Below are positions 1 to 7,073 of a stretch of DNA of 64,000 nt, one piece after another. Position 1 is the first letter of the stretch, and each line of letters starts with the position of its first letter. The DNA comes from CAZEVY01 sp964515555 (GTDB taxonomy: Bacteria > Acidobacteriota > Terriglobia > Bryobacterales > Bryobacteraceae). The stretch lies in the NCBI GenBank assembly GCA_964515555.1, contig CAZEVY010000016.1:1-64000 (forward strand). The letters run 5' to 3'. The notes beneath the pieces are model-generated. The model worked only from the letters and a program-made list of their open reading frames with translations, did no database searches and was not told the DNA's origin. Position numbers and translations under genes: made by a program.

Positions 1-359
1 ACGCAGCCGGCGAGAACGAGGGCGGCGGCCAGCCCACCACCCCCGCCGAGCGGGTCCCCCTCGACCCCACCGACCGCCAGATGCTGCCAGCGCCGTCCGA
101 GAGCCTCCCACGTCCACACCGTCGCCGTCGCCTCGTGGACGCGCCGTCCTGCCCGAATGACGACGCTCATCCAGGGCAGATAGGCGAGCCCCAACCCCAT
201 GGCACCGAGTGGAATCCAGCGCAGGCCCCGCCGCATCCGCCGGCGCACGTCCGCAGCCGGGTCGGCGAGGGCCTGAGCGGCGAGGAGCGCGAGCGGCAGG
301 ACGACGAGGGCTGCAAAGTAGAGGGTAGAGAGAGCGCCGAGAAGCGCCACCCACACCAG
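1..359 (-). CDS. Fragment of a polytopic membrane protein, GT39-like (both ends missing)
   Basis: The minus strand is open through this stretch and reads as membrane protein. There is a hydrophobic segment with a short LYFAAL motif, a second segment ending in LAYLPW, a basic loop between them, then another helix running off the window edge. The pattern of helices separated by Arg-rich loops and a YLPW turn resembles the C-terminal half of PMT/GT39-type glycosyltransferases. No start or stop lies in the window. The reading ends where the ferredoxin gene on the other strand becomes recognisable (about 360), so two genes appear joined head-on without room for a start of either. I infer an assembly join. 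The family assignment is tentative. Confidence 0.4.
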   Translation of the reverse strand, partial: MVWVALLGALSTLYFAALVVLPLALLAAQALADPAADVRRRMRRGLRWIPLGAMGLGLAYLPWMSVVIRAGRRVHEATATVWTWEALGRRWQHLAVGGVEGDPLGGGGGLAAALVLAGC

Positions 360-1175
360 GACGGCGTCACGCGGCTGATCCGCGACGGCATGCGCTTCGA
401 CAAGTTCCTGGTGCCGACCAGTTGCCGCGCCTGCATGGACCCGCTCTGCATGACGCGCTGCCCGGTCGGCTCCATCCGCCGCAAGGACACGCTGGATATC
501 GTCATCGAGTCTTGGTGCATCGGATGCAGCAACTGCGCCGAGGACTGCCCTTACGGCAATATCAACGTGGTCCTGATGCCGGACCTGGCGGGAGGCAAGA
601 AGGCCGAGCCTCGTCCCAAGGCGGTGGTCTGCGACCTGTGCGTCGAGTATCCGGAGCCGAACTGCGTCCGCGCCTGCCCGCACGAGGCGGCCATACGCGT
701 GGAGCCGCGCAAGTTCTTCGCGCGCGACCTGGCGGGCACGCAGCTGGCCGTCGCCGTGCGCCAGCCCGTCGGCCCGGTCCCGGCGCCTGCGGCGGGCGAC
801 GGCGCGGCGGCGGCCCCCATCGCGCCGGGCGCCGAAACCCGGGTCTACTCCAACATCGCCGAGCTGTTGCCGTTGCTGCCGCGCGTGCGCATCACGGGCG
901 GTCCGAGGGCCGGCGCCGTGTTGCAGTTGCGCTATCCGGAAACCACCTTCGGCCGCGCCGCCGAGACAGATTACCGCTTCGCCGACGACCAGAAAATGTC
1001 GCGGGTCCATTGTTCGATTGTGTGCGAGAATAACCGCTTCGTGCTGCGCGACAACAACTCGACGAACGGTTCCCTGGTCAACGGAAACGCGGTCTCGGAG
1101 ATCGAGCTGCGCAACGCCGATCTCATTCAAATCGGCGAAATCGAACTGGAGTTCCTCACGGGCCAGGGCCAATGA
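360..1175 (+). CDS. Polyferredoxin (4Fe-4S) protein with C-terminal FHA domain, 5' truncated
   Basis: The first readable residues (DGVTRLIRDG) belong to the middle of a HycB-like iron-sulfur domain. Three cysteine sets follow: CxxCx4CxxxCP, CxxCxxCxxxCP and CxxCx7CxxxCP, enough for about three [4Fe-4S] clusters. Relatives carry another Cys set, often with a cyclic-nucleotide domain, just upstream; these are missing here. After an Ala/Pro linker comes an FHA domain with the expected GR, SRVH and STNGSLVNG positions, which binds phosphothreonine peptides. The stop overlaps the next start (ATGA at 1172-1175), so the gene is translationally coupled to the membrane protein. Likely role: cytoplasmic electron-transfer subunit whose partners depend on the kinase and phosphatase encoded downstream. 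The open frame continues to 81, but codons before 360 do not look native. Confidence 0.85.
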   Translation, partial: DGVTRLIRDGMRFDKFLVPTSCRACMDPLCMTRCPVGSIRRKDTLDIVIESWCIGCSNCAEDCPYGNINVVLMPDLAGGKKAEPRPKAVVCDLCVEYPEPNCVRACPHEAAIRVEPRKFFARDLAGTQLAVAVRQPVGPVPAPAAGDGAAAAPIAPGAETRVYSNIAELLPLLPRVRITGGPRAGAVLQLRYPETTFGRAAETDYRFADDQKMSRVHCSIVCENNRFVLRDNNSTNGSLVNGNAVSEIELRNADLIQIGEIELEFLTGQGQ

Positions 1176-2140
1176 TCGTCGACTCCACGCATCTCCGCTG
1201 GGTCTACGCCACCTCGGCGGCCGCCATGGCGTCCACGCTGGGCTACCTGATGTACGTCTACCTGTCGCCCAACGGCCCGACGGCCGGCTCCTTGCCCGGC
1301 CTGGTGTTCGGATTCGCGGGCACCGGCGTCATCGTGTTCGAGTGCCTCATCAGCCTGCGCAAGAAGTATCCGGCTTCGCCGTTCGGCCGCGTCAGCGTGT
1401 GGCTCCGCGCGCACATCTGGCTGGGGCTGCTCAGCTTCCTGCTGATTCTGTATCATTCCGGTATGCAGTGGGGGGAGGGGCTGGCTTCGGCGCTGATGTG
1501 GCTGTTCCTGGTGATCACCCTGAGCGGCGTCTTCGGCGTGGCGTTGCAGAACTACCTGCCGCGCCGCATGAAAGAGCTGGTCACGCGCGAGACCCTCTAC
1601 GACCAGATCCCGCATCTGATCCGCGAGCTGCGCATCGAGTCGCTCGAGCGCGTCGAGTTCATCACCGCCGACCTGGGCCTGGACGAGGAGGCGCCTGAGT
1701 TCGGCCGGGCCGGGGGCGTGAAGCTGCTGTTCGAGGAAAAGCAGCGGGCCGGCGTCGCCGAGCGGTTGCAGGCGGAAGCACGGCGGCGCAAAGCCGCCCC
1801 GCAGATCGAGATCGACGAGAACGCGCGCGAGTCGCTGGGAGCGCATTATCGCGAGGAGATTCGGCCGTTTCTCTATGACGCACCGTCGAAGTTTTCCCGC
1901 GAGCTGTTCGCCACGGCCCAGAAATTGAAAGCGTATTTCGATCACCTGAGGACCATCATGCCGGTGGCCGCCAAGACGGTCCTCGACGATCTGGAGTCGA
2001 TCTGCGAGGAGCGCCGCCAGCTCGCCGTCCAGCAGCGCATGCACCGCTGGCTGCACGGATGGCTGTTCGTGCACGTGCCGTTGTCGATGGCGTTCCTGGT
2101 GCTGACGGGAATCCACGCCGTCGTCTCGCTTCGTTACTGA
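1172..2140 (+). CDS. Membrane protein with paired histidines, probable b-type cytochrome
   Basis: A 322-residue protein with three or four N-terminal membrane segments (about residues 8-30, 40-62, 82-96, 104-127), a long charged cytoplasmic region (about 130-285), and one C-terminal membrane helix. His81 and His95 lie in one helix; His301 and His315 lie in the last helix, with His291 and His295 just before it. The 14-residue His spacing in two different helices is what bis-histidine b-heme proteins show, so I infer one or two b hemes passing electrons across the membrane. It lies between a ferredoxin (4-nt start/stop overlap) and a decaheme cytochrome (1-nt gap), which supports the role. No closer family is recognised. 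Confidence 0.7.
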   Translation: MIVDSTHLRWVYATSAAAMASTLGYLMYVYLSPNGPTAGSLPGLVFGFAGTGVIVFECLISLRKKYPASPFGRVSVWLRAHIWLGLLSFLLILYHSGMQWGEGLASALMWLFLVITLSGVFGVALQNYLPRRMKELVTRETLYDQIPHLIRELRIESLERVEFITADLGLDEEAPEFGRAGGVKLLFEEKQRAGVAERLQAEARRRKAAPQIEIDENARESLGAHYREEIRPFLYDAPSKFSRELFATAQKLKAYFDHLRTIMPVAAKTVLDDLESICEERRQLAVQQRMHRWLHGWLFVHVPLSMAFLVLTGIHAVVSLRY

Positions 2141-2141
2141 C

Positions 2142-3503
2142 ATGGCTAAGGAAGAGAAGCCGCTCGAATACGAACCGAGAAATCCGCTCCCGGAGGAGCG
2201 GAAGATTCTCGAGACCAAGAGCGTCGTGCGGCGCATCGACCTGGAGTACCTGAAAAAGCCGGCGTTTTTCCGCGATTTCCGGCGAATGCTCGCCTGGGTG
2301 GCGCCGGCCGCGGCCGCCGCCATCACGATCCCGTTCGTGGCCGGCGTCTGGGGAGGCGAAAAGGCGTTCGTCAACGGACCGGTGTCGCGCGCTCACGCCA
2401 TCATCGAGCGCGACTGCGCCGCCTGCCACACCAAGGGCTTCTTCAACAGCGTCGCCGACGAGAAGTGCCAGCTTTGCCACGACGGCCCGTCGCACCCCGC
2501 CAAGTTGGCCGACAAGGCCAAACTGGTCGACGAGCCGCGCTGCGCGCAGTGCCATCTCGAGCACCAGGGCGAGGCCATCCTCGCCGGCGTGAACGACGGC
2601 AACTGCACCACCTGCCACGCGAGCCTCGAACGCCGTGGCCGGGGCGTGACGCTCAAGTCGGTGTCCATCGCGTCTTTCTCCGCGAGAAACCATCCCGATC
2701 TCTCGGCGCGCGCCCGCGCCGACAATCGCCCGCTCAAGCTGAATCACTGGGCGCACGTCACGCAGAAGGACAAGAAGACGCGCAACGGCCGCAAGACGCC
2801 CTTCGCCTGCACCGAGTGCCACGTCCCGCGCCTGGATTCGCCGAAGGGCGACTTCGAGCCGGTGTCGTTCGAGAAGCACTGCCGCGACTGCCATAAGGAG
2901 CAGCTCGAATTCGACGTGCACGGCGTGCTCGGCGAATCCTATCCGGCGCCGCACACCAAGGACAACCAGGCCATCCACCGCTTCGTCGTCGAGACCTTCA
3001 CCAAGGCCGTGGCCGCCGACTCGTCGATCATGCAGAAGCGCATCATCAACCAGCTCGACCCCATCACAAACCCGGCACTGTGGGTCGACAAGATGGTCCG
3101 CGACGGAGAATCCATGCTCTTTGCCGCCGGCCGCGAGCGTTGCGACAAGTGCCACGTCGTCGAAGGCTCGCGCGACGGATACCCGGACATCAAGGCGGTC
3201 GGGGAGATCTACGGGCGCTATGTCGAAGGGCAGGCGAAGGGAGAGCCCTGGCTGATCCGCGGCGAGTTCAGCCATCGCGCGCATCGTCCGGTGGCCTGCA
3301 CGGAGTGCCACGCCGATGCACCGGAAAGCCGGCAGACGAGGCAGAACCTGCTCCCGAAGATCGAGAGCTGTCTGAAGTGTCACGGCGCGAGCGGAACGCA
3401 CCTCGACCGCTGCGCCACCTGCCACCTGTACCATAACAAGAACAACGAACCGATCAAGGACGGTCGTCCGATCGAACAGCTGCTGAGGGGGGTATCGCGG
3501 TGA
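2142..3503 (+). CDS. Decaheme c-type cytochrome, membrane-anchored
   Basis: A 453-residue protein. The N-terminal ~50 residues are charged and cytoplasmic; a single membrane helix (about 50-68) then anchors a periplasmic domain. I count ten CXXCH heme-binding motifs: CAACH, CQLCH, CAQCH, CTTCH, CTECH, CRDCH, CDKCH, CTECH, CLKCH and CATCH. Many isolated histidines, for example in NHPD, NHWAH and SHRAH contexts, could serve as distal ligands, as in cytochrome c3/c7-type wires. It starts one base after the stop of the b-type membrane protein and is followed by the phosphatase, so it is part of the same transcription unit. Likely function: periplasmic electron conduit accepting or donating electrons through the b-type protein. 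Terminal donor or acceptor unknown. Confidence 0.9.
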   Translation: MAKEEKPLEYEPRNPLPEERKILETKSVVRRIDLEYLKKPAFFRDFRRMLAWVAPAAAAAITIPFVAGVWGGEKAFVNGPVSRAHAIIERDCAACHTKGFFNSVADEKCQLCHDGPSHPAKLADKAKLVDEPRCAQCHLEHQGEAILAGVNDGNCTTCHASLERRGRGVTLKSVSIASFSARNHPDLSARARADNRPLKLNHWAHVTQKDKKTRNGRKTPFACTECHVPRLDSPKGDFEPVSFEKHCRDCHKEQLEFDVHGVLGESYPAPHTKDNQAIHRFVVETFTKAVAADSSIMQKRIINQLDPITNPALWVDKMVRDGESMLFAAGRERCDKCHVVEGSRDGYPDIKAVGEIYGRYVEGQAKGEPWLIRGEFSHRAHRPVACTECHADAPESRQTRQNLLPKIESCLKCHGASGTHLDRCATCHLYHNKNNEPIKDGRPIEQLLRGVSR

Positions 3504-3581
3504 GGATGGCAGGATGCGGAGACGGCCGGCCGGCCGATCTGCTGCTCAGGAGGGTGTCGCGGTGACGATGGCAGGATGCGG
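3482..3581 (+). repeat. Imperfect tandem duplication of the cytochrome 3' end / phosphatase start region
   Basis: Two copies of a ~38-41 bp stretch lie at 3482-3519 and 3541-3581. Both contain GCTG, a G-rich block, TCGCGGTGA and GATGGCAGGATGCGG. In copy one the TGA is the stop of the cytochrome gene; in copy two the same position is the GTG start of the phosphatase, preceded by AGGAGGG (3548-3554). The duplication gives the phosphatase gene two candidate start regions in the same frame. Confidence 0.75.
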
Positions 3582-4290
3582 GTTGAGCGACACCGGCAGG
3601 GTGCGCACCAACAACGAGGACAACTGGCAGATCGCCGACGATGTTTCGGTCGCCGTGGTCGCCGACGGCATGGGCGGCGCGGCCTGCGGCGAGGTCGCCT
3701 CGGCCGTCACCGTCGAGACGCTGCTCAAGTTCCTGCGCCAGCCGCCCGAGGCCTTGCCGGAGGAGCAGCTTCTCAAGGAGGCCGTTCGCCACGCCAACGC
3801 CGAGGTCTGGGGCCTGGCGCGTACGCGCACCGACTGCAATGGCATGGGGTCGACCATCGTGGTGGCGCTGTGGAAGTCGCCCAACCTGATCGTCGGCAAC
3901 GTGGGCGACAGCCGGGCGTATCTATGGCGCGAGGGAGGCCTGACGCAGCTTTCTTACGATCAGAATCTCGCCAACGAGCTGCGCACCAGCCTCGGCCTGA
4001 GCGAAGAGCAGATCAGCCAGTATCCGCACCGGCACGTGCTGACCATGGCGATTGGCACGGCCGAGGACGTGCTCGTGTGCCTCAACACCATCGCCGTGCA
4101 GACGGGCGATCAGGTGCTGCTGTGCTCCGACGGACTCTACGGCCCGCTGGGCGATTCCGGGATCGCCGAGATCATGGCGGGGCAGTCGCCGCCCGAGGAG
4201 AAGCTTCAGCGCATGATCGCCGACGCCAACGCGCGCGGCGGCCCCGATAACGTCACCGGTGTGCTGCTGGTGTTTCCGGAGGCGGCCTAG
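3562..4290 (+). CDS. PP2C-type Ser/Thr protein phosphatase
   Basis: About 242 residues, a minimal bacterial PPM/PP2C domain. Visible motifs are RTNNEDN (residues 15-21), DGMGG with metal-ligand Asp35, GSTIVVAL, GNVGDSRAY, SDG with Asp190 and GGPDNVT with Asp229, so the metal site looks complete. I chose GTG 3562 because AGGAGGG (3548-3554) lies 7 nt upstream; an in-frame ATG at 3514, inside the duplicated region, would add 16 unlikely residues. It removes phosphate from Ser/Thr and is the natural opponent of the kinase that starts 5 nt after its stop. The FHA domain two genes upstream is a probable reader of the same phosphorylation. Confidence 0.93.
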   Translation: MTMAGCGLSDTGRVRTNNEDNWQIADDVSVAVVADGMGGAACGEVASAVTVETLLKFLRQPPEALPEEQLLKEAVRHANAEVWGLARTRTDCNGMGSTIVVALWKSPNLIVGNVGDSRAYLWREGGLTQLSYDQNLANELRTSLGLSEEQISQYPHRHVLTMAIGTAEDVLVCLNTIAVQTGDQVLLCSDGLYGPLGDSGIAEIMAGQSPPEEKLQRMIADANARGGPDNVTGVLLVFPEAA

Positions 4291-4295
4291 TCGCG

Positions 4296-5471
4296 ATGGA
4301 TCGTATTGGCAACTACAGGATTCTCGGCGAAGTGTACCGCGGGCCTCGCCCGCTCTACCGTGTCCAGGCGCCCGACGGCCGCGTGCTGGCGTTGAAGACG
4401 GCGCCCGTCGCCGGACTCTCCGAGGAGATGAAGGAGCGCTTCCGCCGCGAAGGCGCCATCTGCGCCGCGCTCGACCATCCCAACATCATCAAGGTCTACG
4501 ATTCGGGCGAGGACAGCGGCATGATGTACCAGGCCATGGACCTGCTCGAAGGCGAGGACCTCTCGAAGGCGCTCCTTAACAAGCGCGAGATCCCGTGGGA
4601 CCAGCGCCTCAACATCATGGAGCAGGCCTGCGACGGACTTCAGTACGCCCACGAGCGCAACCTGGTGCATCGCGACATCAAGCCCGCCAACCTGTTTCTC
4701 GAGACCAGCGGCCGCGTGCGCGTGCTCGATTTCGGCATGGCGCGGCTGGACTCCTCGAAACTCACCCAGGCCGGCGATTCCCTCGGCACCCTGAACTACA
4801 TGTCGCCCGAACAGATCCGCGCCGAAACCTGCACGCCGGCGAGCGACGTCTTCTCGGCCGCCATCGTCTTCTTCGAACTGGCCTCGGGACGCCACCCGTT
4901 CATCACCGGCCCGGCAAAGATGGCCGAGATCATGAAGGCGATCGTCTTCGGCGCCCCGGCGCCGCTCAAGGACCTCGCTCCCGACATGCCCGAGGGCCTC
5001 GACTTCGTCCTCAACAAGGCGCTCGAGAAGGACGTCGCGCGGCGCTTGCAAAATGCCGCCGATCTCAAACAGGCGCTCTCGCTCTGCCGCATCACCCTGA
5101 AGCTGAAAGCGCCGAAGAAATCCGCCGGCGCGCCGGCACCGGAGGATCTCGGCAAGACCGTGGTGATGGATCGTCCCGGCCCCGCGGTTCCCCGACCCGC
5201 GCCGCCTCCTCCCAAGCCGGCTCCGCCGCCACCGCCGCCACCCAAAGTCGCTCCGGCGCCGAAACCGGAGGTCGTCTTTTGCCCCTCGTGCACGCAACCG
5301 AACGCTAAAGGCGCGACGCTGTGCTCCGCCTGCGGTTTGCCTCTGGCCGTGCAAGGCAAGCGGGAGGAAGAGCCGCCGTCGGACGCCCGGCAGTGGGCGA
5401 TTATCGCGGCCGTCGCGGTGGGCGTGGTGATTGCGCTCATCACCCTGGTCCGTTGGATTGGCGGGCGTTAG
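4296..5471 (+). CDS. Membrane Ser/Thr protein kinase with zinc ribbon
   Basis: A 391-residue Hanks-type kinase. Lys34 (LALK), HRDIKPAN with catalytic Asp127, DFG at Asp145 and a SPEQ loop are present. The glycine-rich loop is poor: the canonical GxGxxG is replaced by GEVYRG, so nucleotide binding may be weaker or atypical. A Pro/Ala linker (about 290-325) leads to a CPSC...CSAC zinc ribbon (Cys329, 332, 343, 346) and a single C-terminal membrane helix (about 368-388), putting the kinase in the cytoplasm. It follows the PP2C gene by 5 nt and precedes NDH-2 by 4 nt. I infer phosphorylation of components of the adjacent redox proteins, read by the FHA domain. Confidence 0.92.
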   Translation: MDRIGNYRILGEVYRGPRPLYRVQAPDGRVLALKTAPVAGLSEEMKERFRREGAICAALDHPNIIKVYDSGEDSGMMYQAMDLLEGEDLSKALLNKREIPWDQRLNIMEQACDGLQYAHERNLVHRDIKPANLFLETSGRVRVLDFGMARLDSSKLTQAGDSLGTLNYMSPEQIRAETCTPASDVFSAAIVFFELASGRHPFITGPAKMAEIMKAIVFGAPAPLKDLAPDMPEGLDFVLNKALEKDVARRLQNAADLKQALSLCRITLKLKAPKKSAGAPAPEDLGKTVVMDRPGPAVPRPAPPPPKPAPPPPPPPKVAPAPKPEVVFCPSCTQPNAKGATLCSACGLPLAVQGKREEEPPSDARQWAIIAAVAVGVVIALITLVRWIGGR

Positions 5472-5475
5472 GCGC

Positions 5476-7065
5476 ATGGCGGCCACGCGCATCGTCGTGC
5501 TGGGTGGCGGCTTCGGCGGCGTTTACGCCGCCCGCGAGCTCGAATCGGCGTTCCGGCCCGGCGAAGCCGAGATTTCCCTGGTAAATCGTGAGAATTATTT
5601 CGTATTTCAGCCCCTGCTCCCGGAAGTCATTTCAGGCTCGATCGGCATCACCGACACGGTCGCGCCGATCCGGCGCCTGTGCCCCCGCTCCCACCTCTAC
5701 GTCCGCGAGGTGGAGAGCGTCGATTTGGCCGCCCGGAAAGTAATCCTCGCGCCGGGCGCGCGCCCGCGCAAGCTCGAGCTTCCCTACGACCACATCGTTT
5801 TCGCCACCGGTACCATGACGAATCTCTCCGGCATGGCCGGCCTCGCCGAGCACGCCATTCCCTTCCGCACCCTGGGCGACGCGCTGCGTCTCCGCAACCG
5901 CGTTCTCCAGTGTCTCGAGGAGGCCGACAATGAGCGGGACGCCGAATTCCGCCAGCGCCTGCTGACGTTCGTGGTGGGCGGCGGCGGATTCTCGGGCGTC
6001 GAGGTCATCGCCGAGCTGAACGATTTCCTGCGCGGCGCAGCCCGCCATTACCGCTCGATCAAGCCCGAGGAGATCCGCTGCGTGCTGGTGCACTCGCGCG
6101 ATCTGATCCTCCAGGAGATGGACCCGGCCCTGGCCCGCTACGCGCAGGAGCTGCTGGCGCGCCGCGGCGTGATCCTGAAGCTCGGTGCACGGGTCTCGGC
6201 CGCCACCGCCGAGGCGGTCGTCATCAAGCGCGCCGACGGCCTGGAGACGATTCCCGCCCGCACGCTCGTCACCACCGTACCGAGCGGCCCGGTGCCGCTG
6301 GTCGAAGCGCTGCCGTGCAAGAAAGACAAGGGCGGCCGGTTGATCGTCAACACGTTCCTGGAAATGGAGGGTTTCGAGGGAACGGCGTGGGCCATCGGAG
6401 ACTGCGCGGCCATCAAGATGGCCGACGGCGAAGAGGCCCCGCCCACCGCGCAGCACGCCATCCGCGAGGCACGCACGCTGGCGGCCAACATCGCCACGGC
6501 CGCGCGCGGCGGCGGCCGGAAGCAGGCCTTTCAGTTCCCCGGACTCGGCAAGCTCGGCTCATTGGGGCACCATTCGGCCGTCGCCGAAGTGTTCGGGTTC
6601 AAGGTGTCGGGCTTTCTCGCCTGGTTTCTGTGGCGCGCGATCTACCTCGGCAAAATGCCGGGGCTCGACCGCAAACTTCGCGTCGGCCTGGACTGGTTCA
6701 CGGCGCTGATCTTCCCGGGCGACTTGGTCGGCCTGCGCGTGCAGCCCTCCGACAACATCACCAGCGAGCATTTCGAGCCCGGCGAAGCCATCTTCCACCA
6801 GGGAGACGTCGGCGACCGCCTCTACGTCATCCGCCGCGGCGAGGTGGAGGTGGTGCGCGACGGAGAGGTCGTGGCGGCCTTGGGACCGGGAGCCTATTTC
6901 GGCGAGATGGCGCTGCTCAGCAACGCCGCGCGCAACGCCACCGTGCGGGCCCTGAAGCCCACCGACGTGCTGGCGGTCGCCAAGGGCGATTTTCAGAAAT
7001 TGCTGGCCAATTTTCCGGAATTCGAGAGCGGCCTCTCCAATCTGGCCCGCGGCAGAGCGCAATAG
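5476..7065 (+). CDS. Type II NADH dehydrogenase-like flavoprotein with C-terminal cyclic-nucleotide-binding domain
   Basis: A 529-residue protein. The FAD Rossmann motif GGGFGG (residues 10-15) and a second GGGGFSG NAD-binding motif (about 168-174) flank a typical NDH-2 core ending in a membrane-associating hydrophobic stretch (FLAWFLWRAIYL). Residues ~430-515 form a CNB domain with FEPGEAIFHQGD, an RRGEVEVV strand and GAYFGEMALL, the phosphate-binding cassette. ATG 5476 is chosen because FAD-binding sequence begins at once; the frame stays open upstream inside the kinase gene. Likely reaction: NADH oxidation passing electrons to quinone or the neighbouring heme/Fe-S proteins, gated by cAMP or cGMP. 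Fusions of CNB domains to oxidoreductases are known, but the target here is unknown. Confidence 0.9.
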   Translation: MAATRIVVLGGGFGGVYAARELESAFRPGEAEISLVNRENYFVFQPLLPEVISGSIGITDTVAPIRRLCPRSHLYVREVESVDLAARKVILAPGARPRKLELPYDHIVFATGTMTNLSGMAGLAEHAIPFRTLGDALRLRNRVLQCLEEADNERDAEFRQRLLTFVVGGGGFSGVEVIAELNDFLRGAARHYRSIKPEEIRCVLVHSRDLILQEMDPALARYAQELLARRGVILKLGARVSAATAEAVVIKRADGLETIPARTLVTTVPSGPVPLVEALPCKKDKGGRLIVNTFLEMEGFEGTAWAIGDCAAIKMADGEEAPPTAQHAIREARTLAANIATAARGGGRKQAFQFPGLGKLGSLGHHSAVAEVFGFKVSGFLAWFLWRAIYLGKMPGLDRKLRVGLDWFTALIFPGDLVGLRVQPSDNITSEHFEPGEAIFHQGDVGDRLYVIRRGEVEVVRDGEVVAALGPGAYFGEMALLSNAARNATVRALKPTDVLAVAKGDFQKLLANFPEFESGLSNLARGRAQ

Positions 7066-7073
7066 GGAGCTCT

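Noticed and set aside
1127..3434. Long minus-strand frames opposite the cytochrome genes
   Set aside because: Antisense shadows typical of GC-rich DNA; the plus strand has heme motifs and coupled starts.
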